From contig NZ_JAFFIX010000017.1 in the NCBI RefSeq assembly GCF_016916835.1, positions 1-64,000 of the forward strand: a stretch of 64,000 nucleotides of DNA. The letters run 5' to 3'. The notes below the pieces were generated by a model. That model ran no database searches. It saw only the letters and a program-made list of their open reading frames with translations, and was not told the origin of the DNA. How positions within the stretch are numbered: position 1 is the stretch's first letter; each line of letters opens with the position of its first letter. Positions 16,240-25,945 of the stretch are shown one piece after another. Position numbers and translations under genes: made by a program. The DNA comes from Actinacidiphila bryophytorum. Its GTDB lineage: Bacteria > Actinomycetota > Actinomycetes > Streptomycetales > Streptomycetaceae.

Positions 16240-17520
16240 TCAGCCCTTGAAGCGCGGGAAGGCGCTGCGGCCGGCGTAGACCGCGGCGTCGTCGAGGATC
16301 TCCTCGATGCGCAGCAGCTGGTTGTACTTGGCGACGCGCTCGGAGCGGGCGGGCGCACCGGTCTTGATCTGGCCGCAGTTGGTGGCGACGGCCAGGTCGG
16401 CGATGGTGACGTCCTCGGTCTCGCCGGAGCGGTGCGACATCATGCACTTGTAGCCGCTGCGCTGCGCCAGCTCGACCGCGTCCAGGGTCTCGGTCAGCGA
16501 GCCGATCTGGTTGACCTTCACCAGCAGCGCGTTGGCCGTGGCATTGTCGATGCCCTTCTGCAGGCGCTCGGGGTTGGTGACGAAGAGGTCGTCGCCGACG
16601 ATCTGCACCTTGCCGCCGAGCTTGTCGGTGAGCACCTTCCAGCCGGACCAGTCGTCCTCGAACAGCGGGTCCTCGATGGAGACCAGCGGGTAGGCGCCGA
16701 CCAGCTCCTCGTAGTACTCGGTCATCTCCGCGGCCGAGCGCTGCTTGCCCTCGAACTCGTACTTGCCGTCCTTGTAGAACTCGGAGGCGGCCACGTCCAG
16801 GGCGAGCGCGATGTCCTGGCCGGGGGTGTAGCCGGCCTGCTTGATCGCCTCGATGATCAGGTCGAGCGCGTCGCGGTTGGAGCCGAGATTCGGCGCGAAA
16901 CCACCCTCGTCGCCCAGACCCGTGGACAGGCCGCGGGTCTTGAGCACGCCCTTGAGGGTGTGGTAGACCTCGGCGCCCCAGCGCAGCGCCTCGGAGAAGG
17001 ACTCGGCGCCGATCGGCGCGATCATGAACTCCTGGATGTCGACGTTGGAGTCCGCGTGCGACCCGCCGTTGAGGATGTTCATCATCGGGACCGGCAGCAC
17101 GTGCGCGTTCGGGCCGCCGAGGTAGCGGAAGAGCGGGAGGTCGGAGGCCTCGGAGGCGGCGTGCGCGACCGCGAGCGACACGCCGAGGATGGCGTTGGCG
17201 CCGAGCGAGGACTTGTCCGGGGTGGCGTCCAGGTCGAACATCGCCTGGTCGATCAGCCGCTGCTCGGTGGCGTCGTAGCCGACCAGCTCCGGGCCGATCT
17301 GCTCGATGACGGCGAGGACGGCCTTCTCGACGCCCTTGCCCTGGTAGCGGTTCTTGTCGCCGTCGCGGAGTTCGAGGGCCTCGAAGGCGCCGGTGGAGGC
17401 GCCGGACGGAACTGCGGCACGGCCCGTGCTGCCGTCATCGAGGCCGACCTCGACCTCGACGGTGGGGTTGCCTCGCGAGTCGAGGATTTCCCGGGCTACG
17501 ACGACGTCGATGGACGGCAC
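16240..17520 (-). CDS. eno: enolase
   Basis: 426 residues, the usual bacterial length. Cytosolic glycolytic enzyme converting 2-phosphoglycerate to phosphoenolpyruvate with magnesium. Visible are SGASTGAFEALELRDG (the mobile catalytic loop), the metal ligands in the ALDVAASEFY and SIEDPLFEDDW strands, the catalytic lysine in LLVKVNQIGSL and the signature MMSHRSGETED near the C-terminus. The start is a GTG at 17520 with AAGGAG 7 bases upstream. Downstream on the same strand are ftsB, DUF501 and ppx, with the GTAC palindromes in between. Confidence 0.98.
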   Translation of the reverse strand: MPSIDVVVAREILDSRGNPTVEVEVGLDDGSTGRAAVPSGASTGAFEALELRDGDKNRYQGKGVEKAVLAVIEQIGPELVGYDATEQRLIDQAMFDLDATPDKSSLGANAILGVSLAVAHAASEASDLPLFRYLGGPNAHVLPVPMMNILNGGSHADSNVDIQEFMIAPIGAESFSEALRWGAEVYHTLKGVLKTRGLSTGLGDEGGFAPNLGSNRDALDLIIEAIKQAGYTPGQDIALALDVAASEFYKDGKYEFEGKQRSAAEMTEYYEELVGAYPLVSIEDPLFEDDWSGWKVLTDKLGGKVQIVGDDLFVTNPERLQKGIDNATANALLVKVNQIGSLTETLDAVELAQRSGYKCMMSHRSGETEDVTIADLAVATNCGQIKTGAPARSERVAKYNQLLRIEEILDDAAVYAGRSAFPRFKG

Positions 17521-17618
17521 GTTGTCTCCTTCAGATGATGTCTTCTCGTCTTTTCCGGGACGAGCCTAACCGCCTCGGGCGCCCGTACCGGTTCCCGGCC
17601 CGGCCCCTGAGACGGAAA

Positions 17619-17667
17619 ACCGGCCGGGCACGCGGCGCCCCGGGGGCATGCCGCGTACCCGGCCGGT
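17619..17667 (-). terminator. terminator after rpfA
   Basis: An 18-bp stem with one mismatch (17619-17636 with 17650-17667), followed on the minus strand by GTTTTCC. It starts 22 bases after the rpfA stop and upstream of eno, isolating the two units. Confidence 0.8.
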
Positions 17668-17688
17668 CGGTGAGGTTCCGCCGGGCGG

Positions 17689-18354
17689 TCAGCCGAGGTG
17701 CAGGTGCTGGCCCGGGTAGATCAGGTCGGCGTCCTTGACGCTGTCCTTGTTCAGCTCGAAGAGCTTGTGCCAGCCGCCGGACACGTGGTGGCTCTTGGCG
17801 ATACCGGACAGGGTGTCGCCGGAGACGACGGTGTAGTCGCCCTTGCGGCCGGAGTGCCGCTGCCAGTCGGAGGCGGAGTGCTTGGCCGGCTTGGCGGCCT
17901 TCTTCGCCGGAGCGCTCTTGGCCGGAGTGCTCTTGGCAGAGGTGCTCTTGGCCGGGGTGGAGGAGCCGCCGGGGTTGATGTCGGGCGACGGGCCGCCCGC
18001 GGTCAGGCCGCCGGCCGAGGCGCAGGCCCAGGCGCCGGGGCCCTGCATGGCGAGCAGCTTCTCGGCGACCGCTATCTGCTGGTCCTTGGTGGCCAGGTCG
18101 GCGCGGGAGGCGTACTGCAGGCCGCCGGCCGCTTCCCAGCTGGACTGCGAGAACTGCAGGCCGCCGTAGTAGCCGTTGCCGGTGTTGATCGACCAGTTGC
18201 CACCGGACTCGCACTGGGCGACGGCGTCCCAGGTGGCCACGGAGGCGGCCGAGGAGGACGTGGCGCCGATCAGCGGAACGGCGACGGCGGTGCCGGCAAC
18301 ACCGGCAAACGTGGCGAAACGGACCATCTTCGAGGCACGACGGTGCTTACCCAT
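17689..18354 (-). CDS. rpfA: resuscitation-promoting factor with LysM domain (RpfA)
   Basis: 221 residues. A signal peptide (KHRRASKMVRFATFAG to SSSAAS, about 40 residues) is followed by the Rpf lysozyme-like domain ATWDAVAQCESGGNWSINTG, with its catalytic glutamate in CESGGNW, and GYYGGLQFSQSSWEAAGG. A Ser/Thr/Lys/Ala-Pro linker and a C-terminal LysM module (YTVVSGDTLSGIAKSHHVSG) bind the wall. It is secreted and cleaves peptidoglycan during spore germination. The ATG at 18354 has GAGGGA upstream. The leader contains a c-di-AMP riboswitch, which supports identification as the rpfA orthologue. Its neighbour is a second Rpf protein. Confidence 0.92.
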   Translation of the reverse strand: MGKHRRASKMVRFATFAGVAGTAVAVPLIGATSSSAASVATWDAVAQCESGGNWSINTGNGYYGGLQFSQSSWEAAGGLQYASRADLATKDQQIAVAEKLLAMQGPGAWACASAGGLTAGGPSPDINPGGSSTPAKSTSAKSTPAKSAPAKKAAKPAKHSASDWQRHSGRKGDYTVVSGDTLSGIAKSHHVSGGWHKLFELNKDSVKDADLIYPGQHLHLG

Positions 18355-18370
18355 GTGTGTGTCCCTCACC

Positions 18371-18578
18371 GACGCCTACGAGGTCAGCTGTCGGGTTCGG
18401 ACGTGAGTTGCCCGGCCGGCACCGCGACAAGGACGCGGATGCCCGGCTTCACCCCGAGCCGGACCGGTGGCGTGCCGCGCGCAGCGAGGTGCTGTCCGTG
18501 CTGCGCGGCGTCATGCCTGTGGTCCGGCGGAAGACCGTGGGTCCCCCGCTCCTGCCTGCGGCGCTTTCGCGTCGACTG
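18371..18578 (-). promoter_or_regulatory. ydaO-type c-di-AMP riboswitch upstream of rpfA
   Basis: The minus-strand leader holds the ydaO/yuaA hallmarks in order: GAGCGGGGGACCCA (near 18552-18538), GGGGTGAAGCCGGGC, GGCCGGGCAACTC, then GTCCGAACCCGACAGCTGAC and CTCGTAGGCG ending at 18373. A hairpin-rich variable region separates the first two, as usual. The aptamer ends only 17 bases before the rpfA ATG, so ligand binding could affect termination in the leader or access to the ribosome binding site. c-di-AMP repression of rpfA through this element is established in Streptomyces. The 5' boundary is approximate. Confidence 0.9.
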
Positions 18579-18646
18579 TTCCCGTCGGGCGCGGCGGCAG
18601 GACTCGGCGTTCCGCTCCGGCGGGGCCCGCTGTGGCGAGCGCTTAG

Positions 18647-18676
18647 ACGTTAAGCACACCGGACCCCGTTGAACAA
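18647..18676 (-). promoter_or_regulatory. probable rpfA promoter
   Basis: On the minus strand TTGTTC (18676-18671), an 18-base spacer and TAACGT (18652-18647) form a plausible -35/-10 pair. The start would be near 18640, giving a leader of about 285 bases that holds the riboswitch. The rest of the gap up to 18886 (downstream of the second rpf gene) shows no gene. Confidence 0.45.
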
Positions 18677-18886
18677 ACACTCGCGTTTCGGGCGCCAACT
18701 GCCGTCAGCGATTCGGCGACTGGGAGAACCCGCAGGTCGGACGGCCGCATTTCAGCAGGGAGCGAGCAGCCGGTCACAGCTTCGGCGAGAGCCTTGTCAC
18801 ATCGCCGCGCGGCACGGAAATACCGTACGTCCGTTTTGTCACCGGGCTTGCGCGGCACGGCCGTTCGGCTTCCCGAGTGCCGCGGC

Positions 18887-19918
18887 TCAGCCGAGGTCGA
18901 GGATCTGTCCGGGTTTGATGAGGTTTGGATTGTCGCCGATCACTTGGTGGTTGACGTCGTAGAGGCGGTGCCAGCCGCCGGTGACGTCGAAATCGGCCGC
19001 GATCCCGGAGAGCGAGTCGCCGGCGCCCACTTTGTACCTTCCCGGATCCGTGACGGCGCTCGTGTCCGTATTGCCGGTGTTGCCGGGGTCGTTGGCATCC
19101 GGGGTGTTCGCGGTGAGCCCGGTGGTTTCGGTACGGGTCGCCCGGTCGGCCGCGGCCAGCGCCTCGTCCGAAGGGCTGTACGGGCGCGCGTGGCGGCCGC
19201 TGCCCTCGGTGGGGGTACCGGCGGCCGGAGGGGTCGTCGGAGTCGCCGGAGCGGTGCCCTCAGCGGGCGTGCCGGGGTCGGTGGGCGCGGGAGTCGCCGT
19301 GCCCGTCGCGGGGGCGGTCGGTGTCCCGGCCGCCGGCGGCGGGGTGGTCGCCGTCCCCGTGCCCGTCGCCGACGGGTCGGTGGGCGTGGTCGTGGCCGAC
19401 GGGTCGGTGGGGGTGGTCGGCGTCCCGGTGGCGGCGGGGCTTCCGGTGTCCGAGGAGGTGCCGGTACCGGCCGTGGTGGCCGGCGCGGGGGTGGCCGTCG
19501 CGCCGCCGTCGTCGCCCTGGTCGTCCTGCGGCTCGCCGGTGTGCTTGGCGGCGCCCGGGCTCGGCTCGCAGCCGGGCCACGCGTCGGGGCCGAGGTCGGC
19601 GAGGATCTTCTCGGCCACGGCTATCTGCTGCGCCCTGGAGGCCAGGTCGGGCAGCGGGGCGTAGACCGTGCCGCCGTACTGGCGCCAGGTGTCCTCGGTG
19701 ATGGCGAGCCCGCCGAAGAAGCCGTTGTGCGTGTCTGCGTTCCACAGGCCGCCGGTCTCGCACATCGCGACCCTGTCCCAGGGGCCGGCTTCACCGGCGT
19801 GCGCGGCTCCCGCACCCAGCAGCGGCAGCGCGAGTCCCGCGCCGGTCGCCGCCACCGTCACCATGGCCGCTGGGGCCTGGCGGGGACGTCGGTGCCTGCC
19901 GTTCCCTGACGAGAGCAT
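18887..19918 (-). CDS. secreted resuscitation-promoting factor with long Thr/Pro linker and LysM
   Basis: 343 residues. A signal peptide ends near AHAGEAG (about residue 42). The Rpf domain reads GPWDRVAMCETGGLWNADTH with the catalytic glutamate in CETGG, then NGFFGGLAITEDTWRQYGG. About 170 residues of Thr/Pro/Ala/Gly-rich linker follow, and a C-terminal LysM module (YKVGAGDSLSGIAADFDVTG). It is a peptidoglycan hydrolase and a paralogue of the adjacent RpfA. The linker is unusually long and repetitive, suited to reach through the wall. The ATG at 19918 has AAGGCGA upstream; a GTG 18 bases earlier is possible. No ydaO motif is seen in its leader, so the two paralogues are controlled differently. 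Confidence 0.9.
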   Translation of the reverse strand: MLSSGNGRHRRPRQAPAAMVTVAATGAGLALPLLGAGAAHAGEAGPWDRVAMCETGGLWNADTHNGFFGGLAITEDTWRQYGGTVYAPLPDLASRAQQIAVAEKILADLGPDAWPGCEPSPGAAKHTGEPQDDQGDDGGATATPAPATTAGTGTSSDTGSPAATGTPTTPTDPSATTTPTDPSATGTGTATTPPPAAGTPTAPATGTATPAPTDPGTPAEGTAPATPTTPPAAGTPTEGSGRHARPYSPSDEALAAADRATRTETTGLTANTPDANDPGNTGNTDTSAVTDPGRYKVGAGDSLSGIAADFDVTGGWHRLYDVNHQVIGDNPNLIKPGQILDLG

Positions 19919-20035
19919 GCGGTCGCCTTTCTTCACAGCCTTACGCGCCCGCGCGGACCGCCGTCACCGGCAAGTGCCGCGCTGCGTGGGGAGCGGCGCG
20001 TCCCGCGAGCCGTACGTGCCTCGCGCTGACCGCAG

Positions 20036-20065
20036 AACGTAGCGGTGTTGACGGGGGGATCACAA
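20036..20065 (-). promoter_or_regulatory. probable promoter of the second rpf gene
   Basis: TTGTGA (20065-20060), an 18-base spacer and TACGTT (20041-20036) on the minus strand fit a sigma-70-type promoter with a leader of about 110 bases. Confidence 0.4.
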
Positions 20066-20111
20066 GTCGATGTAGCGCTCGTCACGTCGCGGTCACGGCC
20101 TTGACGGGTAC

Positions 20112-21425
<1,314 letters not shown>

Positions 21426-21448
21426 GCCCCGACGGTACGTGAACCGGC

Positions 21449-22525
21449 CTACTCCTCCGGCTCCTCCCGTGCGCCGCCCCCGGCCTCCGCCTCACCCGCC
21501 TGCCCAATTCCACCGCCGGCCTCCGCCTCGCGTATGGCGGACCGGTAGCGGCGGGCCGCGTGCCGCAGCGCCGCCTCCGGGTCGATGCCCGCCGACTGGG
21601 CCGCGGCGGCCTCGGCCAGCAGGTGGTCGCCGAGCGCGGCCTCGTCGTCGTAGAGCGGGGCGGGCGGGGTGACCGGCAGCGGCAGTCCCGCACCACGGGC
21701 GCGGCCCGCGAGCTTGGCGGCCAGCGCAAGTGCGGGCGACGCCAGCGGGACGCCGTCGGTGACCGACTCGCGGGACTTCTCGACGCCCTTGAGCCGTATC
21801 CAGTTGGCCTGCACCTGCTCGGGCGTCTCGGCCACCTCGTCGCCGAAGATGTGCGGGTGCCGGTGGACCAGCTTGGCGACGAGGCCGGCCGCCACGTCGT
21901 CGATCCCGAACGGCTCGTCCGGGTCGCCCTCGGCGATCGCCGCGTGGAAGACCACCTGGAGCAGGACGTCCCCCAGCTCCTCGAGCACCGCCTCCCGGTC
22001 GCCCTCCTCGATCGCCTCGACCAGCTCGTACATCTCCTCGATGCCGTACTTGGCAAGGTCCTCGTGGGTGCGCAGGCTGCTCCACGGGCACTCGGCCCTG
22101 ATCCGGTCCATCACCTGCACCAGGTCGAGCAGCCGCGCGCCCGGCAGGTCGTACGACCCGGGCAGCAGCTCCAGGTCGGGCATGGCCACCAGCCCCGAGC
22201 CGCCGAGCCTGGCCAGCTCGTCCGTGACCGCGCGGTCGCCCTCGCCGCCGCCCGCGGGCAGATACACCACCGTACGGCCGCCGGACGCGGCCTCCGCCAG
22301 CTCTCGGCCCGTGGGCGCCGCCAGTTCGACGGTGACGCCCGCCTCGCGCAGGAAGGGCAGCTGCGGGTGTCCCGGGTCCGGGCACAGCACCCGGTCGGCC
22401 GCCTGCAGCGCCCGCCAGGCCGGCCAGGACAGCTGGCCGGGCGCGATCCGGTGGCTGGTGGTGAGCAGGATCAGCCGGCCGGGTCCGCCGTCGGTGCCGC
22501 CGTCGGTGTCGTGGAGATCGTTCAC
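21449..22525 (-). CDS. MazG-family nucleoside triphosphate pyrophosphohydrolase with N-terminal methylase-like remnant
   Basis: 358 residues. The C-terminal two thirds are MazG: a tryptophan-containing CPWSSLRTHEDLAKYGIEE entry and the metal-binding EEMYELVEAIEEG...EELGDVLLQVVFHAAIAE helices. It hydrolyses (d)NTPs to NMP and pyrophosphate, cleaning the pool or lowering ppGpp precursors. The first 125 residues (LILLTTSHRIAPGQLSWPAW, VLCPDPGHPQLPFLREAG) resemble the tetrapyrrole-methylase domain fused to YabN/MazG proteins, but in degenerate form. The GTG at 22525 follows GAGGG very closely, so the start is uncertain. It begins 34 bases after the SurA-like stop. Confidence 0.85.
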   Translation of the reverse strand: MNDLHDTDGGTDGGPGRLILLTTSHRIAPGQLSWPAWRALQAADRVLCPDPGHPQLPFLREAGVTVELAAPTGRELAEAASGGRTVVYLPAGGGEGDRAVTDELARLGGSGLVAMPDLELLPGSYDLPGARLLDLVQVMDRIRAECPWSSLRTHEDLAKYGIEEMYELVEAIEEGDREAVLEELGDVLLQVVFHAAIAEGDPDEPFGIDDVAAGLVAKLVHRHPHIFGDEVAETPEQVQANWIRLKGVEKSRESVTDGVPLASPALALAAKLAGRARGAGLPLPVTPPAPLYDDEAALGDHLLAEAAAAQSAGIDPEAALRHAARRYRSAIREAEAGGGIGQAGEAEAGGGAREEPEE

Positions 22526-22559
22526 CCCTCGAACGTACCGCGGGGGCCGGACATCGGCG

Positions 22560-23213
22560 TCATGCCGCCGGTGCGGCCTCACCCGGGGTCTTGGTGACCA
22601 CCCACGGGTCGGTGGCGTCGCCGATGATCGCCTTCTTGGAGTCCCAGGCGCCGTACCGCGGGTTGATCTTCACGCCCATCTTGTCCGCGGTCTTGGAGAT
22701 CGCGTCGACCACCGCGGTCTGCCCGCCGTCGCTGCCCGGCTGGAAGCCCAGGCTCATGATCAGCTTGCCGACCAGCGCGTTCGTACGGAAGAAGCTGTCG
22801 GCCCCGGACGGCACGATGTCGTACTGCTGCAGCAGCGCCGCGTCCAGCGCCTGCTCGCTGCCGCTGAACTGCTGCAGCGCCGCCGCGTGCTGCTGCTGCA
22901 CCTCGCCGTCGCTGACCGTCACACCCGCATCGGCCGCGGCCCGCTCGATGACGGTGTTCTGCACCAGCATGCTCAGCGTCTGCGTGGACAGCTTGCCGCT
23001 CGCCGAGATCAGCTGCTGGGCCTGCGGCGAGGCGGCCTGCGCCGCCCGCACCTCGTTGACCTTGTCCTGCAGCGTCGACACGGTGATCCGCTGGCCGCCG
23101 ACCACGGCCGCGGCACCTGGCTGCGCCGGTCCCGACCCGCACGCGGTGAGGGCGGGCGACGCCAGCAGCAGCGCGGCTGCGGCGATCGAGACGGCGGTGC
23201 GACGGCGGACCAT
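22560..23213 (-). CDS. SurA N-terminal-domain lipoprotein
   Basis: 217 residues. The lipobox LTAC (cysteine near residue 25) predicts diacylglyceryl anchoring at the outer face of the membrane. The remainder is the helical SurA/PrsA chaperone-like N-domain: a short strand GGQRITVSTLQDKVNEV, then paired helices with conserved LSMLVQNTVIERAA and GVTVSDGEVQQQ. No parvulin isomerase domain is present, so a chaperone or trafficking role rather than isomerase activity is likely. The ATG at 23213 has GGGAGG 6 bases upstream. It is first gene of the run with mazG and the P450. Confidence 0.85.
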   Translation of the reverse strand: MVRRRTAVSIAAAALLLASPALTACGSGPAQPGAAAVVGGQRITVSTLQDKVNEVRAAQAASPQAQQLISASGKLSTQTLSMLVQNTVIERAAADAGVTVSDGEVQQQHAAALQQFSGSEQALDAALLQQYDIVPSGADSFFRTNALVGKLIMSLGFQPGSDGGQTAVVDAISKTADKMGVKINPRYGAWDSKKAIIGDATDPWVVTKTPGEAAPAA

Positions 23214-23364
23214 GGGTGCCTCCCGGCTGGGAACAAGCCTCGCGATGCTGATGTGATGATCGAGCACGAGGATATTGATCCAGCACCACCGAATTCCAGC
23301 ACTACGGCCAACAGGATCCGCACAGCTGCCGCCCAGCCGCGCATCACGGGCGGGCGGCGGCACC

Positions 23365-24108
23365 TCAGCCGGCCGGCAGCGGCTGCGCCGGGCAGCCGTT
23401 GAGCACCGTGCGCATCGCGTCGCGCTCCGCCGAGGTCACCCACACGCCGTACTTCTTCTTCACCGCCACCTGCCGCGCCACATAGGCGCAGCGGAAGGCG
23501 GTGTTAGGCGGCAGCCAGGTCGCGGTGTCGCCGTCGCTCTTGCGGCGGTTGGTGGAGGAGTCCACGGCCAGCAGGTTGAGCGGGTCGTTGGCGAAGTCGC
23601 GGCGCTTGTCGTCCGTCCACTGCGCCGCGCCCTTCTGCCAGGCGTCGGACAGTGCGACGGCATGGTCGATGTCGACCTTGCTCGCCCCGCGGGTGTAGGT
23701 GATCCGCGTGCCGGTGTAGGGGTCGTTGAGGGTGCCCGAGGTGACGATGCACTTCTTGGCGCCGTCCCGGAAGGACGTCCCGGTCAGGTCGCGCTTGAGT
23801 ATGTCGTCGCGGGTGTCGCAGTGGTTGTGGTCGGTGTCGGACCACTCGGGGCCGAAGCGGTCCCGCGAGTAACCGGTCTTCGGCGCCCGGCCCTTGACGG
23901 TCAGGCCGCCCACCGCGGCAAGGGCGCTGCCCTTGGCGCCGCCGGGCGCGCCGGGGGCGCTCGTGCCGGGAGGAGTGGCGCTGCCGGTCGCCGCGCCGAC
24001 GGTCGGGTCCTTGCAGCCTGCCAGGGTGCCGCCCAGAGCGACGGCGAGGGCCGCCGCGCCGACCAGGGTGCGGGCGGTCCCGGTGTTCGGTTGCGCCAAC
24101 TGGGCCAT
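23365..24108 (-). CDS. secreted HNH endonuclease-family lipoprotein (DUF1524/GmrSD C-terminal type)
   Basis: 247 residues with lipobox LAGC (cysteine near residue 32) and a Gly/Ser/Pro linker. The catalytic part carries DIDHAVALSDAWQKGA (the D-x-DH metal site), NDPLNLLAVDSSTNRRKSDG and WLPPNTAFRCAYVARQVAVK, the standard pattern of DUF1524 His-Me finger nucleases in actinobacteria. It is presumably a surface DNase for nutrient DNA or defence; activity is not proven for the family here. The ATG at 24108 has GAGAGG upstream. It is monocistronic; the 151-base gap to the SurA-like gene contains no other feature. Confidence 0.87.
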   Translation of the reverse strand: MAQLAQPNTGTARTLVGAAALAVALGGTLAGCKDPTVGAATGSATPPGTSAPGAPGGAKGSALAAVGGLTVKGRAPKTGYSRDRFGPEWSDTDHNHCDTRDDILKRDLTGTSFRDGAKKCIVTSGTLNDPYTGTRITYTRGASKVDIDHAVALSDAWQKGAAQWTDDKRRDFANDPLNLLAVDSSTNRRKSDGDTATWLPPNTAFRCAYVARQVAVKKKYGVWVTSAERDAMRTVLNGCPAQPLPAG

Positions 24109-24173
24109 CTGCGCCTCTCAGGGGTCGTCCGGGGTGCGGTGTCCGGAGGAACGGTTCGTCAGGTTCCTTCCCC

Positions 24174-24303
24174 CGCCTGCGGAGACTACGGCTCCGCAGG
24201 CGCCGCTCCTTGCGCGGGCTGCGGCGACCGGACCAATCCCGGCGTGCCGCGGTCGGGACGGCCCACGTCGTCGTCAAGCTGGTATCACCCCGAAGTGGGG
24301 TGA
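24174..24303. promoter_or_regulatory. hairpin and palindrome in the divergent region upstream of DUF2079 gene 1
   Basis: A perfect 11-bp hairpin cgcctgcggag / ctccgcaggcg with a 7-base loop spans 24174-24202. A second palindrome tcacccc-gaagt-ggggtga lies at 24285-24303 and overlaps a -10-like TATCAC (24283-24288). The latter could be an operator at the start of the plus-strand transcript. Confidence 0.4.
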
Positions 24304-24358
24304 AACGGGCGAGCCGTGGGGTATGGCGGGGCCGCCGACGCGAAGGGAGCACCCACGC

Positions 24359-25918
24359 ATGGACGGCGACAGGGACAGTGCGGAGGCCGTACTGCCGACC
24401 CAGGAGCCCGGGCCGCGGGACATCGCCGCGCCCGTGCCGCGGCGCGCGGCGGCTGTCGATACGGTCGGCGCCTCGGACGCCGCGGACGCGGCCGGTGGGG
24501 CACCCGCTGCCGCCGCCCGGCGCAGAGCGCTGCCGGCCCGCCTGGACCCGTGGCTGCTCGCGGCCGGCTTCCTCGCCATCTACGCGGCACTGTCGCTGTC
24601 GCGCTACCGTCGTATGGAGACGATGTCCTGGGACCTGGGCATCTTCGAGCAGGCCGTACGCGGCTACGCCCATCTGCACGCCCCCGTCGCCGACCTCAAG
24701 GGGCCGGGATTCAACGTGCTCGGCGACCACTTCAGCCCGATCACCGCGCTGATCGCCCCCTTCTACCGGCTCTTCCCGACACCGGTGACGCTGCTGGCGG
24801 CCCAGGCGCTGCTGTTCGCGCTGTCGGTCGTCCCCGTGGCCGGCACCGCGGCGCGGCTGCTCGGCCGCGGGCGCGGCCTGGCGGTGGGGGCCGCGTACGG
24901 GCTCTCGTGGGGGGTGCAGCGGGCCGTCGACTTCGACTTCCACGAGGTCGCCTTCGCCGTGCCGCTGCTGGCCTTCTCCCTGGCCGCGGTGCTGCGGCGG
25001 CGCTGGCGGACGGCGATGGCGTGGGCGGCGCCGCTGGTGCTGGTCAAGGAGGACATGGGCGCCGCGGTCGCGATGATCGGCGCGGTGGTGTGGCTGCGGG
25101 CCGGCGACGCCACGCTGCGCGGCGCCAAGGGCGGCGGCCGGGTGCGCACCTGGGCGCTCGGCCTGGCCGCCTTCGGCGCCGCCGCGTCCGCCTGGGAGGT
25201 CAGCTGGCTGATCCCCGCCTTCCACGGCCCCGGCTACGACGCGCTGAACCACATCAACGGCGACGGGACACTCACCTCCCACGTCCCGCCGGTCACCGCG
25301 CTGCGCACGGTGCTGTGGATCCTCCTGCCGGCCGGCGGTCTGCTCGCCCTGCGCTCACCGCTCGCGCTCGTCGTGCTGCCGACGCTGGGCTGGCGCTTCC
25401 TGTCGTACTACCCGGAGAACTGGGGCACGGCGTGGCATTACAACGCCGTGCTCATGCCCGTGGTCTTCCTCGCGGCCGTCGACTGCGCCGCGCTGGTCGG
25501 CGCTGCGGGCCGCCTGCGCCGCGGGGAACCCGCGTGGCTGCGCCCGCTCGTCCGGGCGCTGCCGGGCGTGATGCTGGGCGCGGCCCTCGCCCTGTGCACC
25601 CAACTGCCGCTGGCCGAGCTGACACACCGGGACGCCTACCGGGTCGACGGCCCCACCCGGGCCGCCAAGAAGGCGCTCGACGTCATCCCCGACGGGGCGA
25701 CCGTGGAGGCGAACGTCGGCCCGCTCAGCCGCCTGGTGCGGCGCACAACCGTCTACTGGGTCGGCCAGACAGGCGGCCTGACGCCCGACTACCTGGCCTT
25801 CGAGAACCGCTCCACCTGGCTGCAGGACCCGGTCGGCTACGCCCGGCAACTGCACCCCGAGGCCCGCTACACGACGGTCGCCGACGCCGGCGGCTACGTG
25901 GTGCTGCGCCGCGGCTGA
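24359..25918 (+). CDS. DUF2079 polytopic membrane protein (copy 1)
   Basis: 519 residues: about 65 cytoplasmic residues and then roughly ten hydrophobic segments. DUF2079 hallmarks are MSWDLGIFEQAVRGYAHLH just after the first membrane helix, then GPGFNVLGDHFSPITALIAP, YGLSWGVQRAVDFDFHEVAF, GWRFLSYYPENWGTAWHYN and a C-terminal extracytoplasmic VEANVGPLSRLVRRTTVYWV. The family resembles GT-C glycosyltransferases using lipid-linked sugars (acidic DLG motif in the first outer loop), but no reaction is assigned. GGGAG precedes the ATG. A close paralogue lies at 31325. Confidence 0.88.
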   Translation: MDGDRDSAEAVLPTQEPGPRDIAAPVPRRAAAVDTVGASDAADAAGGAPAAAARRRALPARLDPWLLAAGFLAIYAALSLSRYRRMETMSWDLGIFEQAVRGYAHLHAPVADLKGPGFNVLGDHFSPITALIAPFYRLFPTPVTLLAAQALLFALSVVPVAGTAARLLGRGRGLAVGAAYGLSWGVQRAVDFDFHEVAFAVPLLAFSLAAVLRRRWRTAMAWAAPLVLVKEDMGAAVAMIGAVVWLRAGDATLRGAKGGGRVRTWALGLAAFGAAASAWEVSWLIPAFHGPGYDALNHINGDGTLTSHVPPVTALRTVLWILLPAGGLLALRSPLALVVLPTLGWRFLSYYPENWGTAWHYNAVLMPVVFLAAVDCAALVGAAGRLRRGEPAWLRPLVRALPGVMLGAALALCTQLPLAELTHRDAYRVDGPTRAAKKALDVIPDGATVEANVGPLSRLVRRTTVYWVGQTGGLTPDYLAFENRSTWLQDPVGYARQLHPEARYTTVADAGGYVVLRRG

Positions 25919-25945
25919 CGCGCCCGCCGCCGGTGCCGCCTGCCC

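Noticed and set aside
19937..20100. Possible second ydaO riboswitch before the other rpf gene
   Set aside because: The leader lacks the GGGGTGAA, CCGAACCCGACAGC and CCTCGTAGGCG elements seen before rpfA.
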